In this document: positions 28,233 through 37,270 of the stretch, one piece after another
Layout: every line of letters begins with the position of its first letter
Position numbering within the stretch: position 1 is the stretch's first letter
Assembly (NCBI GenBank): GCA_021791875.1
Contig: JAJYVU010000009.1
Span: forward strand, 34,158-98,157
Direction: 5' to 3'
Length of the DNA: 64,000 nt
Origin: Acidobacteriota bacterium
GTDB taxonomy: Bacteria > Acidobacteriota > Terriglobia > Terriglobales > Acidobacteriaceae
Program-made: the position numbers and the translations under genes
Notes under the pieces: generated by a model
The model's input: only the letters and a program-made list of their open reading frames with translations
The model's database searches: none
Told to the model about the DNA's origin: nothing

Positions 28233-29915
28233 TTGATGGGAGGAGAAACAGCGGACCATGCCCAGAGCGCGCAGGACCGGATCCCGTTCTTCGATTCCCA
28301 GGGCGAGCCAACGAAAGTATTCGTCTTCAAAACCTGGCGAGTCGTACGAGAAGGCACGGAACGCTGAGGGCATATAACGGATTTGCGCCAAAAACCCGAG
28401 TTTCCCTCGAAGTTCCGCCGCCCGGCTCTCATTGCCACAGGTCGCGTGGGTTGCAGCTGCAAAGCTGAGTGTCGCAGGGTCTTCGGGAGCAAAGCCTAAA
28501 GAACGTTCGGCCGCCTCCGCCGCGCCTTCCTTGTTGCCGCGGAAAGCCCTGCTCTTGCCCAGAAACCAATAGAGCCGTAAGAATGCAGGATCATCTGCGA
28601 GCACACGGGTCGCTTCCCTTTCGAATTGATCAAAGAGGCCCCTGTAGACCAGATTGCACGCGAAGTCGGCATTGACATGCGGAGAAAGCGGATCGAGGAC
28701 GAGCGCGCGCTTCAGCCAGGTCGCGCCTTCTTCAAACCTTCCTGTAGGCTGCAGATAGGAAGTGGCGTACTTGGCCACGGCCATTGCATAGTTTGGATTG
28801 CGTTCAAGGCAACGACAAATCTCGATGCCGCACTGCTCTGAGTTCCACCCCCAGGCGTTTTCCAGCATTCCGAGTGAACAATACGGTTCTCCAAGTTGGG
28901 GGTCGATCTCGATCGCCTTTCGCGCGTAAGCCTGCGCTCGTGGCATCACCTCTTTCGGTCTTCCATAGCCATAGAAGCCCTGCAGGAAAAGGCAATCGGC
29001 CAATCCTGAATATGCGCCCGCGCAGGCGGGATCACGTTCAATGGCCTGCTGGAAGAAACTCGCTGCTTTGCGCAGGGCCTCGGGGTTCCAGCGATGCCAC
29101 CAATAGCGCCCCTTAAGGTAGAGCGCGTGAGCTTCGGCATCAACAACTTTCACAGAAGGGGTGAGGTGTCGCGGCAGTTCAATCTTCAATGCCGCAACGA
29201 TCGCTGTAGCAATCTCATCCTGAAGCTGAAATACAGCTGTCAGTCTGCGCTCAAATTTGCCGGCCCAGATATGGCAGCCGTCATGGACGTTGACGAGTTG
29301 CGCGTGAATTCGGAGTTGCTCGTTGTTACGTCGCACGCTGCCTTCGAGTACGGTGTCAACCTGCAACATCGAGCCGATGCCCCGGATATCGTCGGCACAG
29401 CCTTTGAACTTGAACGAACTGGTGCGGGCCACGACTTTGAGCCCTGGGACTCGGGTGAGTGCGGTGATGAGCTCATCCGTCAGGCCGTCAGCGAAGCAGT
29501 CGTCATCCGGGTCCGTGCCGAGGCATGTGAACGGCAGCACCACCACACTGCCGGCGAAGGCCGGCTCAGCGGGCCGATCCGTGCGCACGAATTCTGGAGC
29601 GTAGGTTCCCCTTGGGAAGACCAGCCTCAGTGTTTCGTTCGCGCCTTCCGATTCGTAGTACTGTTCGAGTTTCTTGCGGAGACGGGCGAATTCGACACGC
29701 ACGATCGAACTTGCGTCCGAGTCATATCCCGGCTTACGGCCGAAGACCGTTACCCCAAGCACAGACTCTTTCAGTGAATCGGTGCGCCCCGCGAGGGATT
29801 CGGCGACGGTATGCCGCAGCAGGTCTCGCAACCGCACTGAATTGGCAAGCGCGGAGCTTTCGCAGAGCCGCGCGAGATGAGCTTTGATTTCAGTTTGCTG
29901 GAGAACACCGTTCAC
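28143..29915 (-). CDS. TolB-like/TPR protein with N-terminal regulatory domain
   Basis: A 590-residue protein of a layout common in Acidobacteriota. The N-terminal domain (about 1-95, LRDLLRHTVAESLAGR through SSIVRVEFARLRKKLEQYY) resembles a winged-helix-type sensor/regulator region. Next is a TolB/FlgO-like domain (about 120-240, SVVVLPF, FADGLTDELITALTRVPGLKVVARTS, LEGSVRRNNEQLRIHAQLVN), then TPR-like helices (about 255-500). Such proteins are often labelled adenylate-cyclase-like, but no cyclase catalytic domain is present. It probably acts through protein contacts. The 3' end overlaps the convergent ligase gene by 90 bp. Confidence 0.75.
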   Translation of the reverse strand: MNGVLQQTEIKAHLARLCESSALANSVRLRDLLRHTVAESLAGRTDSLKESVLGVTVFGRKPGYDSDASSIVRVEFARLRKKLEQYYESEGANETLRLVFPRGTYAPEFVRTDRPAEPAFAGSVVVLPFTCLGTDPDDDCFADGLTDELITALTRVPGLKVVARTSSFKFKGCADDIRGIGSMLQVDTVLEGSVRRNNEQLRIHAQLVNVHDGCHIWAGKFERRLTAVFQLQDEIATAIVAALKIELPRHLTPSVKVVDAEAHALYLKGRYWWHRWNPEALRKAASFFQQAIERDPACAGAYSGLADCLFLQGFYGYGRPKEVMPRAQAYARKAIEIDPQLGEPYCSLGMLENAWGWNSEQCGIEICRCLERNPNYAMAVAKYATSYLQPTGRFEEGATWLKRALVLDPLSPHVNADFACNLVYRGLFDQFEREATRVLADDPAFLRLYWFLGKSRAFRGNKEGAAEAAERSLGFAPEDPATLSFAAATHATCGNESRAAELRGKLGFLAQIRYMPSAFRAFSYDSPGFEDEYFRWLALGIEERDPVLRALGMVRCFSSHQSDPRYDLAVEKLGIGKQHVAQSAPVDLAG

Positions 29916-30070
29916 GCGACCATAATACGCTCTCCAAGAGCGTTCAATTCAGACGATTTAGGGAATCTCCTCAAGCTTTTGCCATACGGTTGGTCGCTGC
30001 GGAATCTATTCGCAACCGACGAGAGATTGAGTAGGAACACTGTCCGTAATCAGAACTTCACAAGGAATTG

Positions 30071-30128
30071 TTGGTGCCCGGAGGGGGACTCGAACCCCCA
30101 CGGCCTTGCGGCCTGCGGATTTTAAGTC
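30071..30128 (-). repeat. Partial tRNA-Leu copy, att site of the 19-kb element
   Basis: These 58 bases match 49145-49202 with one mismatch (30091). They cover the intact tRNA-Leu from the anticodon stem-loop to the CCA end, and then the match stops abruptly. Identity running from the anticodon loop to the 3' end is a known pattern for tyrosine-integrase att sites in tRNA genes. It defines the distal end of the element whose other end is the intact tRNA. Confidence 0.9.
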
Positions 30129-30150
30129 TATTTTTCGGCGTTTTGCAGCC

Positions 30151-30177
30151 GGTCGCACCCGTTCGCAGACGTCCGCA
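30151..30177. repeat. Three 10-bp-spaced repeats next to att (arm-type sites)
   Basis: GGTCGCA, GTTCGCA and GTCCGCA start at 30151, 30161 and 30171, exactly one helical turn apart, 22 bp inside the element from the att core. This is the usual look of arm-type integrase or excisionase binding sites. The rest of 30178-30474 is AT-richer leader sequence without a gene. Confidence 0.45.
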
Positions 30178-30474
30178 TAAGCGTTTCTATATCAATAGCT
30201 TAAAGAAACTATTTACGCCGCAATACAACGCAACAAAGCGCACGAAAGTTGAGAACGAACAGCCATCAAAACGGCCACTGAAAACCGCACAAATACTGTG
30301 GTAAATCGCCCCCCAAAGCCGACGGATGGCAAATCCGGCCACGAACAGCCATTGACCATCAGAGTACGGATAGGTCACCAGGATGGTGGGATAACTAACC
30401 TCACGCAAAGCTCTGCCGGGTCAACCGCCGCCCTATATAATAAGGCGGATCTGCACAACATCCGGAGCAAGCAA

Positions 30475-31515
30475 ATGCCCGTTGACCTTAAGACAGCCTT
30501 CGTTGTTGGTATCTCCTCCCGTGCCTTATTTGATCTTGCAGCCGAGGAAGAGATATTCCAGAATGAAGGTCTCGAAGCCTATACGCAATATCAGTTAGAT
30601 CACGAGAATGACGTACTTTCACCCGGCACAGGTTTCCCTCTTGTGGAAGCCATGCTGAGCCTTAATGCGCGAGCGAGTCTAAAGCGGAAGATTATCGTTG
30701 TCGTCATGTCCAAGAACAATGCTGAGACCAGTATTCGGATTTCGAAGTCGATTAAGCATCACAATCTCGACATTACTCGTGGCGCCTATACGAGCGGAGA
30801 ACCGCTTGCTCGCTACCTTGGAGCCTTCCACGTAGATCTTTTTCTGTCGGCTTCAAAAACGGACGTGCAAGCTGCAAGTGACGCGGGTTTTGCTGCGGGT
30901 CTGATCTATCCCTACCGTCGTGAAGACGGTCTTCCGAGCGAGGGTCTCAGAATAGCGTTTGACGGAGATGCGGTGTTGTTCTCGGACGAGTCCGAGCGTA
31001 TCTATCAGGCGCAGGGACTAGATGGCTTCATGGCGCACGAAACAGCTAAGGTCCACCAGCCGCTTCCGGATGGCCCTTTCGCAAATCTCTTTCGGAACAT
31101 AGCGGATTTGCAATCTCAGAGTGCTGCTTCCGGCGCACCGCTAATTCGCACTGCTCTAATTACGGCTCGGAATGCACCAGCCGATGAGCGTGTAATTCGG
31201 ACCTTACGCAATTGGCAAGTTCGAATCGATGAAGTCTTTTTTATGGGCGGCGCTCCCAAAGCTCCCGTTCTGAAGGCTTTCGCCCCACATATATTCTTTG
31301 ACGATCAAGCTGTACATTGCGAACCGGCATCCGAAGTGGTGCCAACAGCTCAGGTGTTGGTAAGCAGCGGCAAGCCATCTCAAGCGAAACTGGATTTCGA
31401 GATGCCAGTAGTCAACATCACTTCAGACGAAGATCACCAAAAGAAGCCCGTGGCCTCAGTACCGGCCATAGTGATTGCATTCAATGGTGAGAAGAGCGCT
31501 TCAGAAGCCTCCTAA
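30475..31515 (+). CDS. Cytosolic 5'-nucleotidase, cN-I family
   Basis: A 346-residue protein of the 5'-nucleotidase (cN-I) family, which removes phosphate from nucleoside monophosphates in the cytosol. Family blocks are FVVGISSRALFDL at the N-terminus, YQLDHENDVLSPGTGFPLVEAMLSLN, VVVMSKNNAETSIRI, DITRGAYTSGEPLARYLGAFHVDLFLSA and IAFDGDAVLFSDESERIYQ, the last holding the DxD acid pair. ATG 30475 is chosen for its GGAG box seven bases upstream; the frame is open further but without a start signal. It is the first gene inside the 19-kb element, and nucleotide breakdown as part of defence is a possible but unproven role. Confidence 0.8.
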   Translation: MPVDLKTAFVVGISSRALFDLAAEEEIFQNEGLEAYTQYQLDHENDVLSPGTGFPLVEAMLSLNARASLKRKIIVVVMSKNNAETSIRISKSIKHHNLDITRGAYTSGEPLARYLGAFHVDLFLSASKTDVQAASDAGFAAGLIYPYRREDGLPSEGLRIAFDGDAVLFSDESERIYQAQGLDGFMAHETAKVHQPLPDGPFANLFRNIADLQSQSAASGAPLIRTALITARNAPADERVIRTLRNWQVRIDEVFFMGGAPKAPVLKAFAPHIFFDDQAVHCEPASEVVPTAQVLVSSGKPSQAKLDFEMPVVNITSDEDHQKKPVASVPAIVIAFNGEKSASEAS

Positions 31516-31732
31516 AAGAGCAAATGTGACTCGTAGGGACGCTCAAGGTTTCAAAGGACCGTTATTGTTTGCGGTGGCGGCAGCCGAACGGATAGATATC
31601 GTCACGTCGGCGAGTATCCAGTGATTCTAAGCGTCGAACGTCGACTTCAGGCCTTGGCATTTATCTGGCAATAGCAGTATGAGCAAAGGCACAATTCTAA
31701 ATTTGGAGTGGTTGTGACGCCTCTGATAGTGT

Positions 31733-32962
31733 TTATGCTCGCAGCGAATGTTTCGCGCCCTGATCCCACTCTTGAAGCATGCGATTGCCCGTCTCTGAGA
31801 ACTCAGCGTGCTTTTTGAAGTACGCCCGCATCTTCTCAGCCGTGGACATGAGTGCAGCATCCACCCGTTCCAGGATCGCCCTGATCCGTGCAGGTGTGCT
31901 GCCCAATCGCACTTCACCCAGGCGCTGCAACTCCCTGGCGCTCGCCCATCTCGTGGTGCCGTTCAAGGTCAGCGCCATGCTGTCCTTGGGCAAGTAAACA
32001 GAGGTGGTCACGAGGTCATAGACCGGCGCAAGGCGGGCTTCACCCTGAACGTCGTCATAGACAATGCCGAAGTTCTTGAGGTGCGCATCCCCATTGCGCA
32101 ATGCGCAGTTGATGACGATGAGCGTAAACAAACGCTCCAGGTCTTCGCCAACATGAGATGAGTTGGCAAATTCGACGAAGCGCTTCAAGACAGAGGTCTC
32201 GTAGCTGCCGCGATATTTCTCATCCGTGCGTCGCGCATTGAGTACGCAGAAGTCCTCAAAGCCTCGATACGTTCCATCCGCTCGCAAATCGAAGCGATCA
32301 ATGACAAGCGCAAGGCCATCCTCGGCCAGCCGATAAGGTGGAACTTCCAGCCCGCACTTCTCCGCAACCTTGAGGCAGAAATACTCGTTGGCTGCGAGCT
32401 GCGGAAATTCATTCTGTTCCCACAACTTCACGATATGCGTAGCGCCACGATAGCTCTGTGACAGGCGGGTCTTGCTTTTGCTCCACGCGTTGAACGCGTT
32501 CTCATCGCGCACCAGGAATTTAGGCTGCACGCCGCTGATTCCTGAGAATGATGCAAATTTGTCGATGAGGTAGCGCAGCAGATCGTCGCCACGATGCCTC
32601 TCAAGAATCTCCTCCACCGATTGGAAGGGTACAGCCTCATCGAGCTGCTCCTTCTCTCCTGTATAGCGAATCCGGCCAACCTGCGAGCGTCCCACGATGC
32701 TCAACAAGTCGAAGTCGTCGAAGGTGCCAGTGGCCTTGGCAAAGGCCAGACGCAACCGCTCGCGCAAGGCACCTTCAGGCAGGTTCATTTCAAAGATGGG
32801 TAGAAGTCCCAACGGAGCGTCATACGATGACGTGCGAACATTCATGGTGACGGACACCGCTCGCTCGCTGGCCACCCCAGGCTGATACACAAACGTGCTG
32901 CCGCGCGTATTGTGGCGGTCAAGCATGCCCGCCTCAGCGGCGTCGGTCCAGACCTTGATCAT
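31733..32962 (-). CDS. hipA: HipA-type serine/threonine kinase toxin
   Basis: A 409-residue HipA-family kinase, the toxin of a HipBA pair. E. coli HipA stops growth by phosphorylating glutamyl-tRNA synthetase. The N-terminal subdomain has PLGLLPIFEMNLPEGALRERL; the HipA-C part has SGVQPKFLV, a VIDRFDLR strand, and the catalytic NGDAHLKNFG followed by APVYDLVTT, the Asp pair that binds Mg and ATP. All of these look intact, so it is probably active. Its start overlaps the end of the antitoxin gene by 29 bp. In this element it would favour retention of the island in the host population. Confidence 0.9.
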   Translation of the reverse strand: MIKVWTDAAEAGMLDRHNTRGSTFVYQPGVASERAVSVTMNVRTSSYDAPLGLLPIFEMNLPEGALRERLRLAFAKATGTFDDFDLLSIVGRSQVGRIRYTGEKEQLDEAVPFQSVEEILERHRGDDLLRYLIDKFASFSGISGVQPKFLVRDENAFNAWSKSKTRLSQSYRGATHIVKLWEQNEFPQLAANEYFCLKVAEKCGLEVPPYRLAEDGLALVIDRFDLRADGTYRGFEDFCVLNARRTDEKYRGSYETSVLKRFVEFANSSHVGEDLERLFTLIVINCALRNGDAHLKNFGIVYDDVQGEARLAPVYDLVTTSVYLPKDSMALTLNGTTRWASARELQRLGEVRLGSTPARIRAILERVDAALMSTAEKMRAYFKKHAEFSETGNRMLQEWDQGAKHSLRA

Positions 32963-33212
32963 CGCGGCCCTCCTCCAAGAGTTCTTCGAGTGTCGGACGC
33001 CGTCTGCTCGCCTCTTGCAGCCTTAGCTCCAAGCCGAGCGCCGTCAAAATGTTGGTGATCTTCGAATAGCCAAGCTCGCCCAGGCGCGCATTTTCCAAAG
33101 CATCCAGCGTCGAGAGCCCAACTTTGGCTTTTTGGGCAAGCTGAGATTGGGTCAGCCCCAGTTCCTTGCGCTTGGTGGCAATGCGTTCGCCTATGGAGGT
33201 CAACGGCAACAT
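32934..33212 (-). CDS. hipB: HipB-type XRE antitoxin
   Basis: A 92-residue DNA-binding protein with an XRE helix-turn-helix at about residues 8-62 (GERIATKRKELGLTQSQLAQKAKVGLSTLDALENARLGELGYSKITNILTALGLEL). It precedes and overlaps hipA, the usual HipB-HipA order. It should bind HipA and repress its own promoter. A perfect 8-bp inverted repeat 37 bp upstream of its start is the likely operator. The C-terminal tail is charged and probably flexible. Confidence 0.88.
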   Translation of the reverse strand: MLPLTSIGERIATKRKELGLTQSQLAQKAKVGLSTLDALENARLGELGYSKITNILTALGLELRLQEASRRRPTLEELLEEGRDDQGLDRRR

Positions 33213-33248
33213 TGACCCAATATACTAGGCTTTAATCTATAAATGCAA

Positions 33249-33267
33249 TAATAAACCTTGTTTATTA
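33249..33267. promoter_or_regulatory. Probable HipB operator
   Basis: TAATAAAC and GTTTATTA form perfect 8-bp arms around CTT, 37 bp upstream of the hipB start in an AT-rich leader. HipB proteins bind inverted repeats in their own promoters. The E. coli sequence differs, so this is inference from position and symmetry. Confidence 0.5.
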
Positions 33268-33304
33268 GGCATACAGCGGGCTAACCCTAATCCCTTTCCT
33301 CTGC

Positions 33305-33565
33305 TTACGCCAATTTACGGCGGTCGGCCACAATATGCTCCGGATGATCGCCGCGAGCATATTTCCGCAGGTCCGCGACCGGGATCAATACCCTTCCACC
33401 GATCCGTCTGGTCGGCAAACGCCGGTTTGCGACCAGGTAATCGAGCGCCCGCTGACTGATGGAAAGCATCTGGGCGGCCTCATCACGGCTGACCAATAGC
33501 TTCGCATCGGTTGCAATCGCGGCTCGTACTGGTGGCTTCTTGAAGGCATTGTTCCTCGTCTGCAT
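33305..33565 (-). CDS. Excisionase-like helix-turn-helix protein
   Basis: An 86-residue protein with a MerR/excisionase-type HTH (about residues 25-75: LLVSRDEAAQMLSISQRALDYLVANRRLPTRRIGGRVLIPVADLRKYA). ATG 33565 is chosen because AAGGAG lies seven bases upstream; a frame-open start ten codons earlier lacks this. It begins 32 bp after the relaxase stop on the same strand, so the two are probably co-transcribed. Such proteins bend DNA at att sites to favour excision or regulate transfer genes. It is not adjacent to the integrase, so a regulator of mobilization is also possible. Confidence 0.75.
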   Translation of the reverse strand: MQTRNNAFKKPPVRAAIATDAKLLVSRDEAAQMLSISQRALDYLVANRRLPTRRIGGRVLIPVADLRKYARGDHPEHIVADRRKLA

Positions 33566-33597
33566 AGTCTGCTCCTTTGTGTAAAACACTGGCACCG

Positions 33598-36360
33598 CTA
33601 CATTGCCAGCCCTAAACCTCTACCCTGCTCCAAGCCGCGCGACGGCGACGGAGCAACTTTGTGCGAAACTCCTGGCAATGCCTGCTGAGGTACGTACGCG
33701 CTGGCATGAGACACATCCCTGCTGAGCACATTTACCAGCGCACTCTGATCGTTCGTAAAAATCTGCGCCTCGGAGCGTCCACGCGATAACGCGACGTAGG
33801 CCATGCGGTGATTCAGCAGATCCTTCGCGCTGAGTTCTGAATCAACATGGACCAGTACGCGCTCCGCCGTCTGTCCCTGGCTGGAATAACTGGTCACTGC
33901 ATAGCCGTGGTCGAGATGCGCTTCGCTTCTGACCCGAAGCTCAACCTCGCGGCCACTATCGAGCGCGACATTCATAAACCCTTCCCGCCGGATTTGGCGG
34001 ATGGTTCCGAGCTCGCGATTAGCGATCTGATGCTCGCGGTCAGGCGCGGTGAACTGAATCCTGTCACCCACGGCAAACAGCCTTTCCTGCTCGCGATAGA
34101 CCGTCACGCCAACCTGGCGACGTGGATCGTAAGTAGTCTGGCTGCCATCGGCCCGCGCAACCGTAAGCATATTCTTCTCAGCATCGACGCTGAGAACGCG
34201 CACATACTCGTCCTTGTGGATTCCCGTTTCGTTTGATGTCCGCGAGTATCGCACCACATCGCCCACCTGATACCGCTGCGCCCATCCGCGCTCTGCTCCC
34301 GTCAACTCTTGCCGGGTAACAAGCACCTTCACGCGGTAATCTTGTCGCTCCACAAGGCCACGCTGTTGCAGCTCCTTGTGGATTTGCTGATTGATCTCCA
34401 TGCGCGATTGATTATCTGGAGAGACAACCAACGTACTCTCGCGCGAGGAAGCATATTCGCGAGCGATGGCATTGAACCGGTCCGCCCGCTCTCTGATTTC
34501 ATGGACATTGCCGTACTGTTCAAGAACATCAATAGCGGAAGCAACCTCCCCTTGAGCAAGATGCTCAACAGCAAGCTTCAGTGCTGGATTCCTCTGGCGA
34601 AGAATCTCATCCAGCTTTACCGTTCGTAAACCTGCTTCCTGAAGCTGGGCAAAGGGCCTGCCCGCTTCCACGCCCTCATGCTGTCGGGTGTCGCCAACCA
34701 GCAATACGCGATCGTTGCGGTCGAGATTAGACAGGAATGCATGCATCTGGCGCGTGGACGCCAACGATGACTCATCGAGTATAAAGAGCCGCTTTTCATC
34801 TCCACTGTATTGGTGCGAACGCATCAAGTGATGCTGCAGCGTAGACGTGGACATTCCCGCCTCGGCCAGCTTCTGCGCAGCGCGCGATGTCGGCGCAAAA
34901 CCTCTGACGGTGTATCCCTGCATCTCCGCCCCATGCCGAATCACGGAAAGAGTGGTCGTCTTGCCTGCACCGGCAACACCATCGAGACCGATGATCTTTT
35001 CCTTGCTCAGGAAGATTTCATCCACAGCAGCGCGCTGCGCTTTGGTTAGCTCGGGGCGCAGATCTTCCGCATGAATTCGCAACGGATGGGAGAGCAGCAT
35101 CGAGTTTTGATACTTACGCTCATTCTCCCGGTGAAGCAGACCGACCATCTCGCGCTCAAGGCTCATCATCTCAGCGGAGGTATATTGCTGCGCCGCTCGG
35201 CCCGCCGGAGTCCCCATCGGCAATAGTTCTCCATTGGCAACTCTATGCTTGAATTCCTGCCGGATTTCGGCATAGCTAGCGTTCCCCATACTGCGGTCGA
35301 GCGCTGCCTGCAACAGGCTTCGTTCATCCTGAACTGCCGAGCGTTCAAACGATACATCGCGGGCAAATGTGACAGATGTTCTGGCAGTGGATCGAGGAAC
35401 CTGCTTCTCTTGCTTTGGCTGCTTGGATTGGGCGACAACCTGATCGGGCTGGTTTCCGTACTGCTCAGCCAATTCTCTATGCCTCGCGAGGACAACATCT
35501 TGCGAGGCAAGCTCTTTGCTATCCCTCGTGCGATGCGCCGCAACCTGGGCCGCTCCCGCGCCCTCGCGCCCGATCTCTTCAAGATGCTCTTTGATCTGCG
35601 CTCTTCGCGGACTCGATGCGTCCAGATATTCCTGGGTATAGCCCTTGATCTCCGGCTGACCGTGCTGGCCTCGTTCAATCTCATAGCCTAGCCGCTGTAG
35701 CCGAAGGGCAAGCTCAGAGCGGTACACGCTTGTCGCGTAATGCTGTGACTGAAAGAGACTCCGCTCCTGCAGTGCTCTCGTTTCTCCATTGTCGCGCTCA
35801 GTGACGTTGAAGATCACCACATGCGTGTGCAACTGCGGCGCAGCATATCCATCCACAGGGCGAGCCGTATCATGCTCGAAAGCCGCTGCTGCAAACTTCC
35901 CCGTTGTCTCCGGCGCATGAACATTGCCAATGCGCGCTTGCGTATAGCGCTCCAGTTCCTGCACTGCAATTCTCACGCTCTCGCGATGAGCCTCGCGAAC
36001 TCTGTCATCGCCGCCAACAAGAGCCGTAAGAGAAACGGACTTCGGCGCGGAGAATGTCGCATCCCATCCAGCCCTATGCTCGGAGCTGGTGATCTGCTTT
36101 CCATACTCGTTCTCGTACGTCCTGGCGGGCTGGTGTTTAACGAGTTGGATTCCATCCTGCGGATGCTGCCCCTCGCTCAACCGTGCGAATGTCTCATCGC
36201 TGACAGCACCCAAAAGATTCCACTGCTGTGCAAGCGTTCCTTGCCACTCACTGAACCCATGCGAATCGCGGCTCCAGTAGTTCTGGCGTTCGGAAACAAA
36301 CTCGCGTGCGTGATACGTGCGCGCCTGGCTTGCGGACAGTGCCTTCGAGATGGTGAGCAT
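33598..36360 (-). CDS. MobF-family relaxase-helicase (TraA/TrwC type)
   Basis: A 920-residue conjugative relaxase. The N-terminal TrwC domain starts with MLTISKALSASQARTYH, has candidate catalytic tyrosines at 16 and 28, and the metal-binding histidines 163, 178 and 180 (FEHD and LHTHVV). A RecD-like helicase follows with Walker A GVAGAGKTTT near residue 465, ILDESSLAS, and the C-terminal GYAVTSYSSQGQTAERV and YVALSRGR motifs. It should nick the element at oriT and carry the strand to the recipient. No TraG/TraD coupling protein or secretion genes are nearby, so helper machinery would be needed. Confidence 0.92.
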   Translation of the reverse strand: MLTISKALSASQARTYHAREFVSERQNYWSRDSHGFSEWQGTLAQQWNLLGAVSDETFARLSEGQHPQDGIQLVKHQPARTYENEYGKQITSSEHRAGWDATFSAPKSVSLTALVGGDDRVREAHRESVRIAVQELERYTQARIGNVHAPETTGKFAAAAFEHDTARPVDGYAAPQLHTHVVIFNVTERDNGETRALQERSLFQSQHYATSVYRSELALRLQRLGYEIERGQHGQPEIKGYTQEYLDASSPRRAQIKEHLEEIGREGAGAAQVAAHRTRDSKELASQDVVLARHRELAEQYGNQPDQVVAQSKQPKQEKQVPRSTARTSVTFARDVSFERSAVQDERSLLQAALDRSMGNASYAEIRQEFKHRVANGELLPMGTPAGRAAQQYTSAEMMSLEREMVGLLHRENERKYQNSMLLSHPLRIHAEDLRPELTKAQRAAVDEIFLSKEKIIGLDGVAGAGKTTTLSVIRHGAEMQGYTVRGFAPTSRAAQKLAEAGMSTSTLQHHLMRSHQYSGDEKRLFILDESSLASTRQMHAFLSNLDRNDRVLLVGDTRQHEGVEAGRPFAQLQEAGLRTVKLDEILRQRNPALKLAVEHLAQGEVASAIDVLEQYGNVHEIRERADRFNAIAREYASSRESTLVVSPDNQSRMEINQQIHKELQQRGLVERQDYRVKVLVTRQELTGAERGWAQRYQVGDVVRYSRTSNETGIHKDEYVRVLSVDAEKNMLTVARADGSQTTYDPRRQVGVTVYREQERLFAVGDRIQFTAPDREHQIANRELGTIRQIRREGFMNVALDSGREVELRVRSEAHLDHGYAVTSYSSQGQTAERVLVHVDSELSAKDLLNHRMAYVALSRGRSEAQIFTNDQSALVNVLSRDVSHASAYVPQQALPGVSHKVAPSPSRGLEQGRGLGLAM

Positions 36361-36589
36361 GGATAACTACCTCACTCAGAGGACAGCAGAACCGTGCAAC
36401 TGCATGTTGCTTAGCGTAACTCCATTTGTGGAAAGGATGGACGAAATTAAGAAAAATATTTTCAAGGTAACTATTGCTCAGACCCCTATGGATATTGATT
36501 AGAACGCACTTCGTCTCACTTCTACTCTCTTTATCGTTCAGGGATTCTTCCACCAATCAATGACTCATTACAGTCCTTACTCTATGGCT

Positions 36590-36640
36590 TTATACCGGAG
36601 TTATACCGGCACGAATGAGCGCGCAAAGCGCGGCCTATTG
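36590..36640. other. Candidate origin of transfer
   Basis: Upstream of the relaxase are two direct copies of TTATACCGG (36590, 36601), a GC hairpin CGCGC-AAA-GCGCG (36620-36632) and a CTATTG (36635-36640) reminiscent of the TATTG next to the nick in MobF origins such as R388. Repeats, hairpin and nick-like base order in an otherwise empty region upstream of the relaxase fit an oriT. It is a pattern call only. Confidence 0.4.
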
Positions 36641-37270
36641 GTAAGCTCAATAATCGAGCCTTCAGCATGGACTCACGACTCTCTTTCAGCCACAATCGGA
36701 CCATGGCTTATTGCCTCGTTCGAGCCCTCCATGCGAGCCGGAACGGCTCCATATTCGCTCGACGTTACCGATACTCATCACTCACGCTTCGGAGGGAGAT
36801 TTACAAGGCAAAGCCCATGCCTTCCGGGCGCCTTCCCGCATGAGCAAAGCGGAGGTTGTCCCGGCTCGAATACGGCAACCAATAGGACGGGCAATCAACC
36901 TGGAAATGCTCGCGACTTACCCCGTCTACAGACGCGATGGCGCACCAGACTTGGGCTCCTCAATCGTCCGGCCTGGAATGACTCTGAGGCACTCGATGAA
37001 GCCGACAAGAGACAGTCTGATCGGAGGACTATACCAACGCTCATCGGTCATGGTTTCCGGCGGCGGATTGACGTGGCGAAGCCGCTGCAATGCGGGCAGC
37101 TTTCAGCCCGGTAAAGTGGACGTGATTCCCACCCGAATTCACCCACTGATACCACCCGCAATCAACGGCAAAAGCCCGGTGCTTTGTCCACCCATTCAGC
37201 ACCCCATCAGCAATGCATCGCAGAAGAAATTCCAGCGACTAAGGTGAGCGCTTTGGAGCATCTTATCCGT
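36641..37270. other. Region without a convincing gene
   Basis: About 630 bp of overlapping short frames on the plus strand with unnatural composition and no ribosome sites. It separates the relaxase leader and candidate oriT from the end of hsdR. It could hold decayed coding sequence or transfer-region sites. I recognise nothing definite. Confidence 0.4.

Larger units (their letters stand above)
26441..30128. mobile_element. Outer island segment between two tRNA-Leu fragments
   Basis: A 3.6-kb segment bounded by tRNA-Leu 3' fragments at 26441-26489 and 30071-30128. It holds only an AMP-forming ligase gene and a convergent TolB/TPR protein gene, with no integrase. It may be the residue of an older insertion at the same tRNA, or cargo of a composite island cut off by a later insertion. 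The boundaries are seen; the mobility is inferred. Confidence 0.5.

Noticed and set aside
30071..30128. Possible tRNA gene
   Set aside because: Sequence matches tRNA-Leu only from the anticodon stem to CCA and then diverges.
36560..37247. Two overlapping plus-strand frames between relaxase and hsdR
   Set aside because: No start signals and unusual composition; they overlap the candidate oriT.
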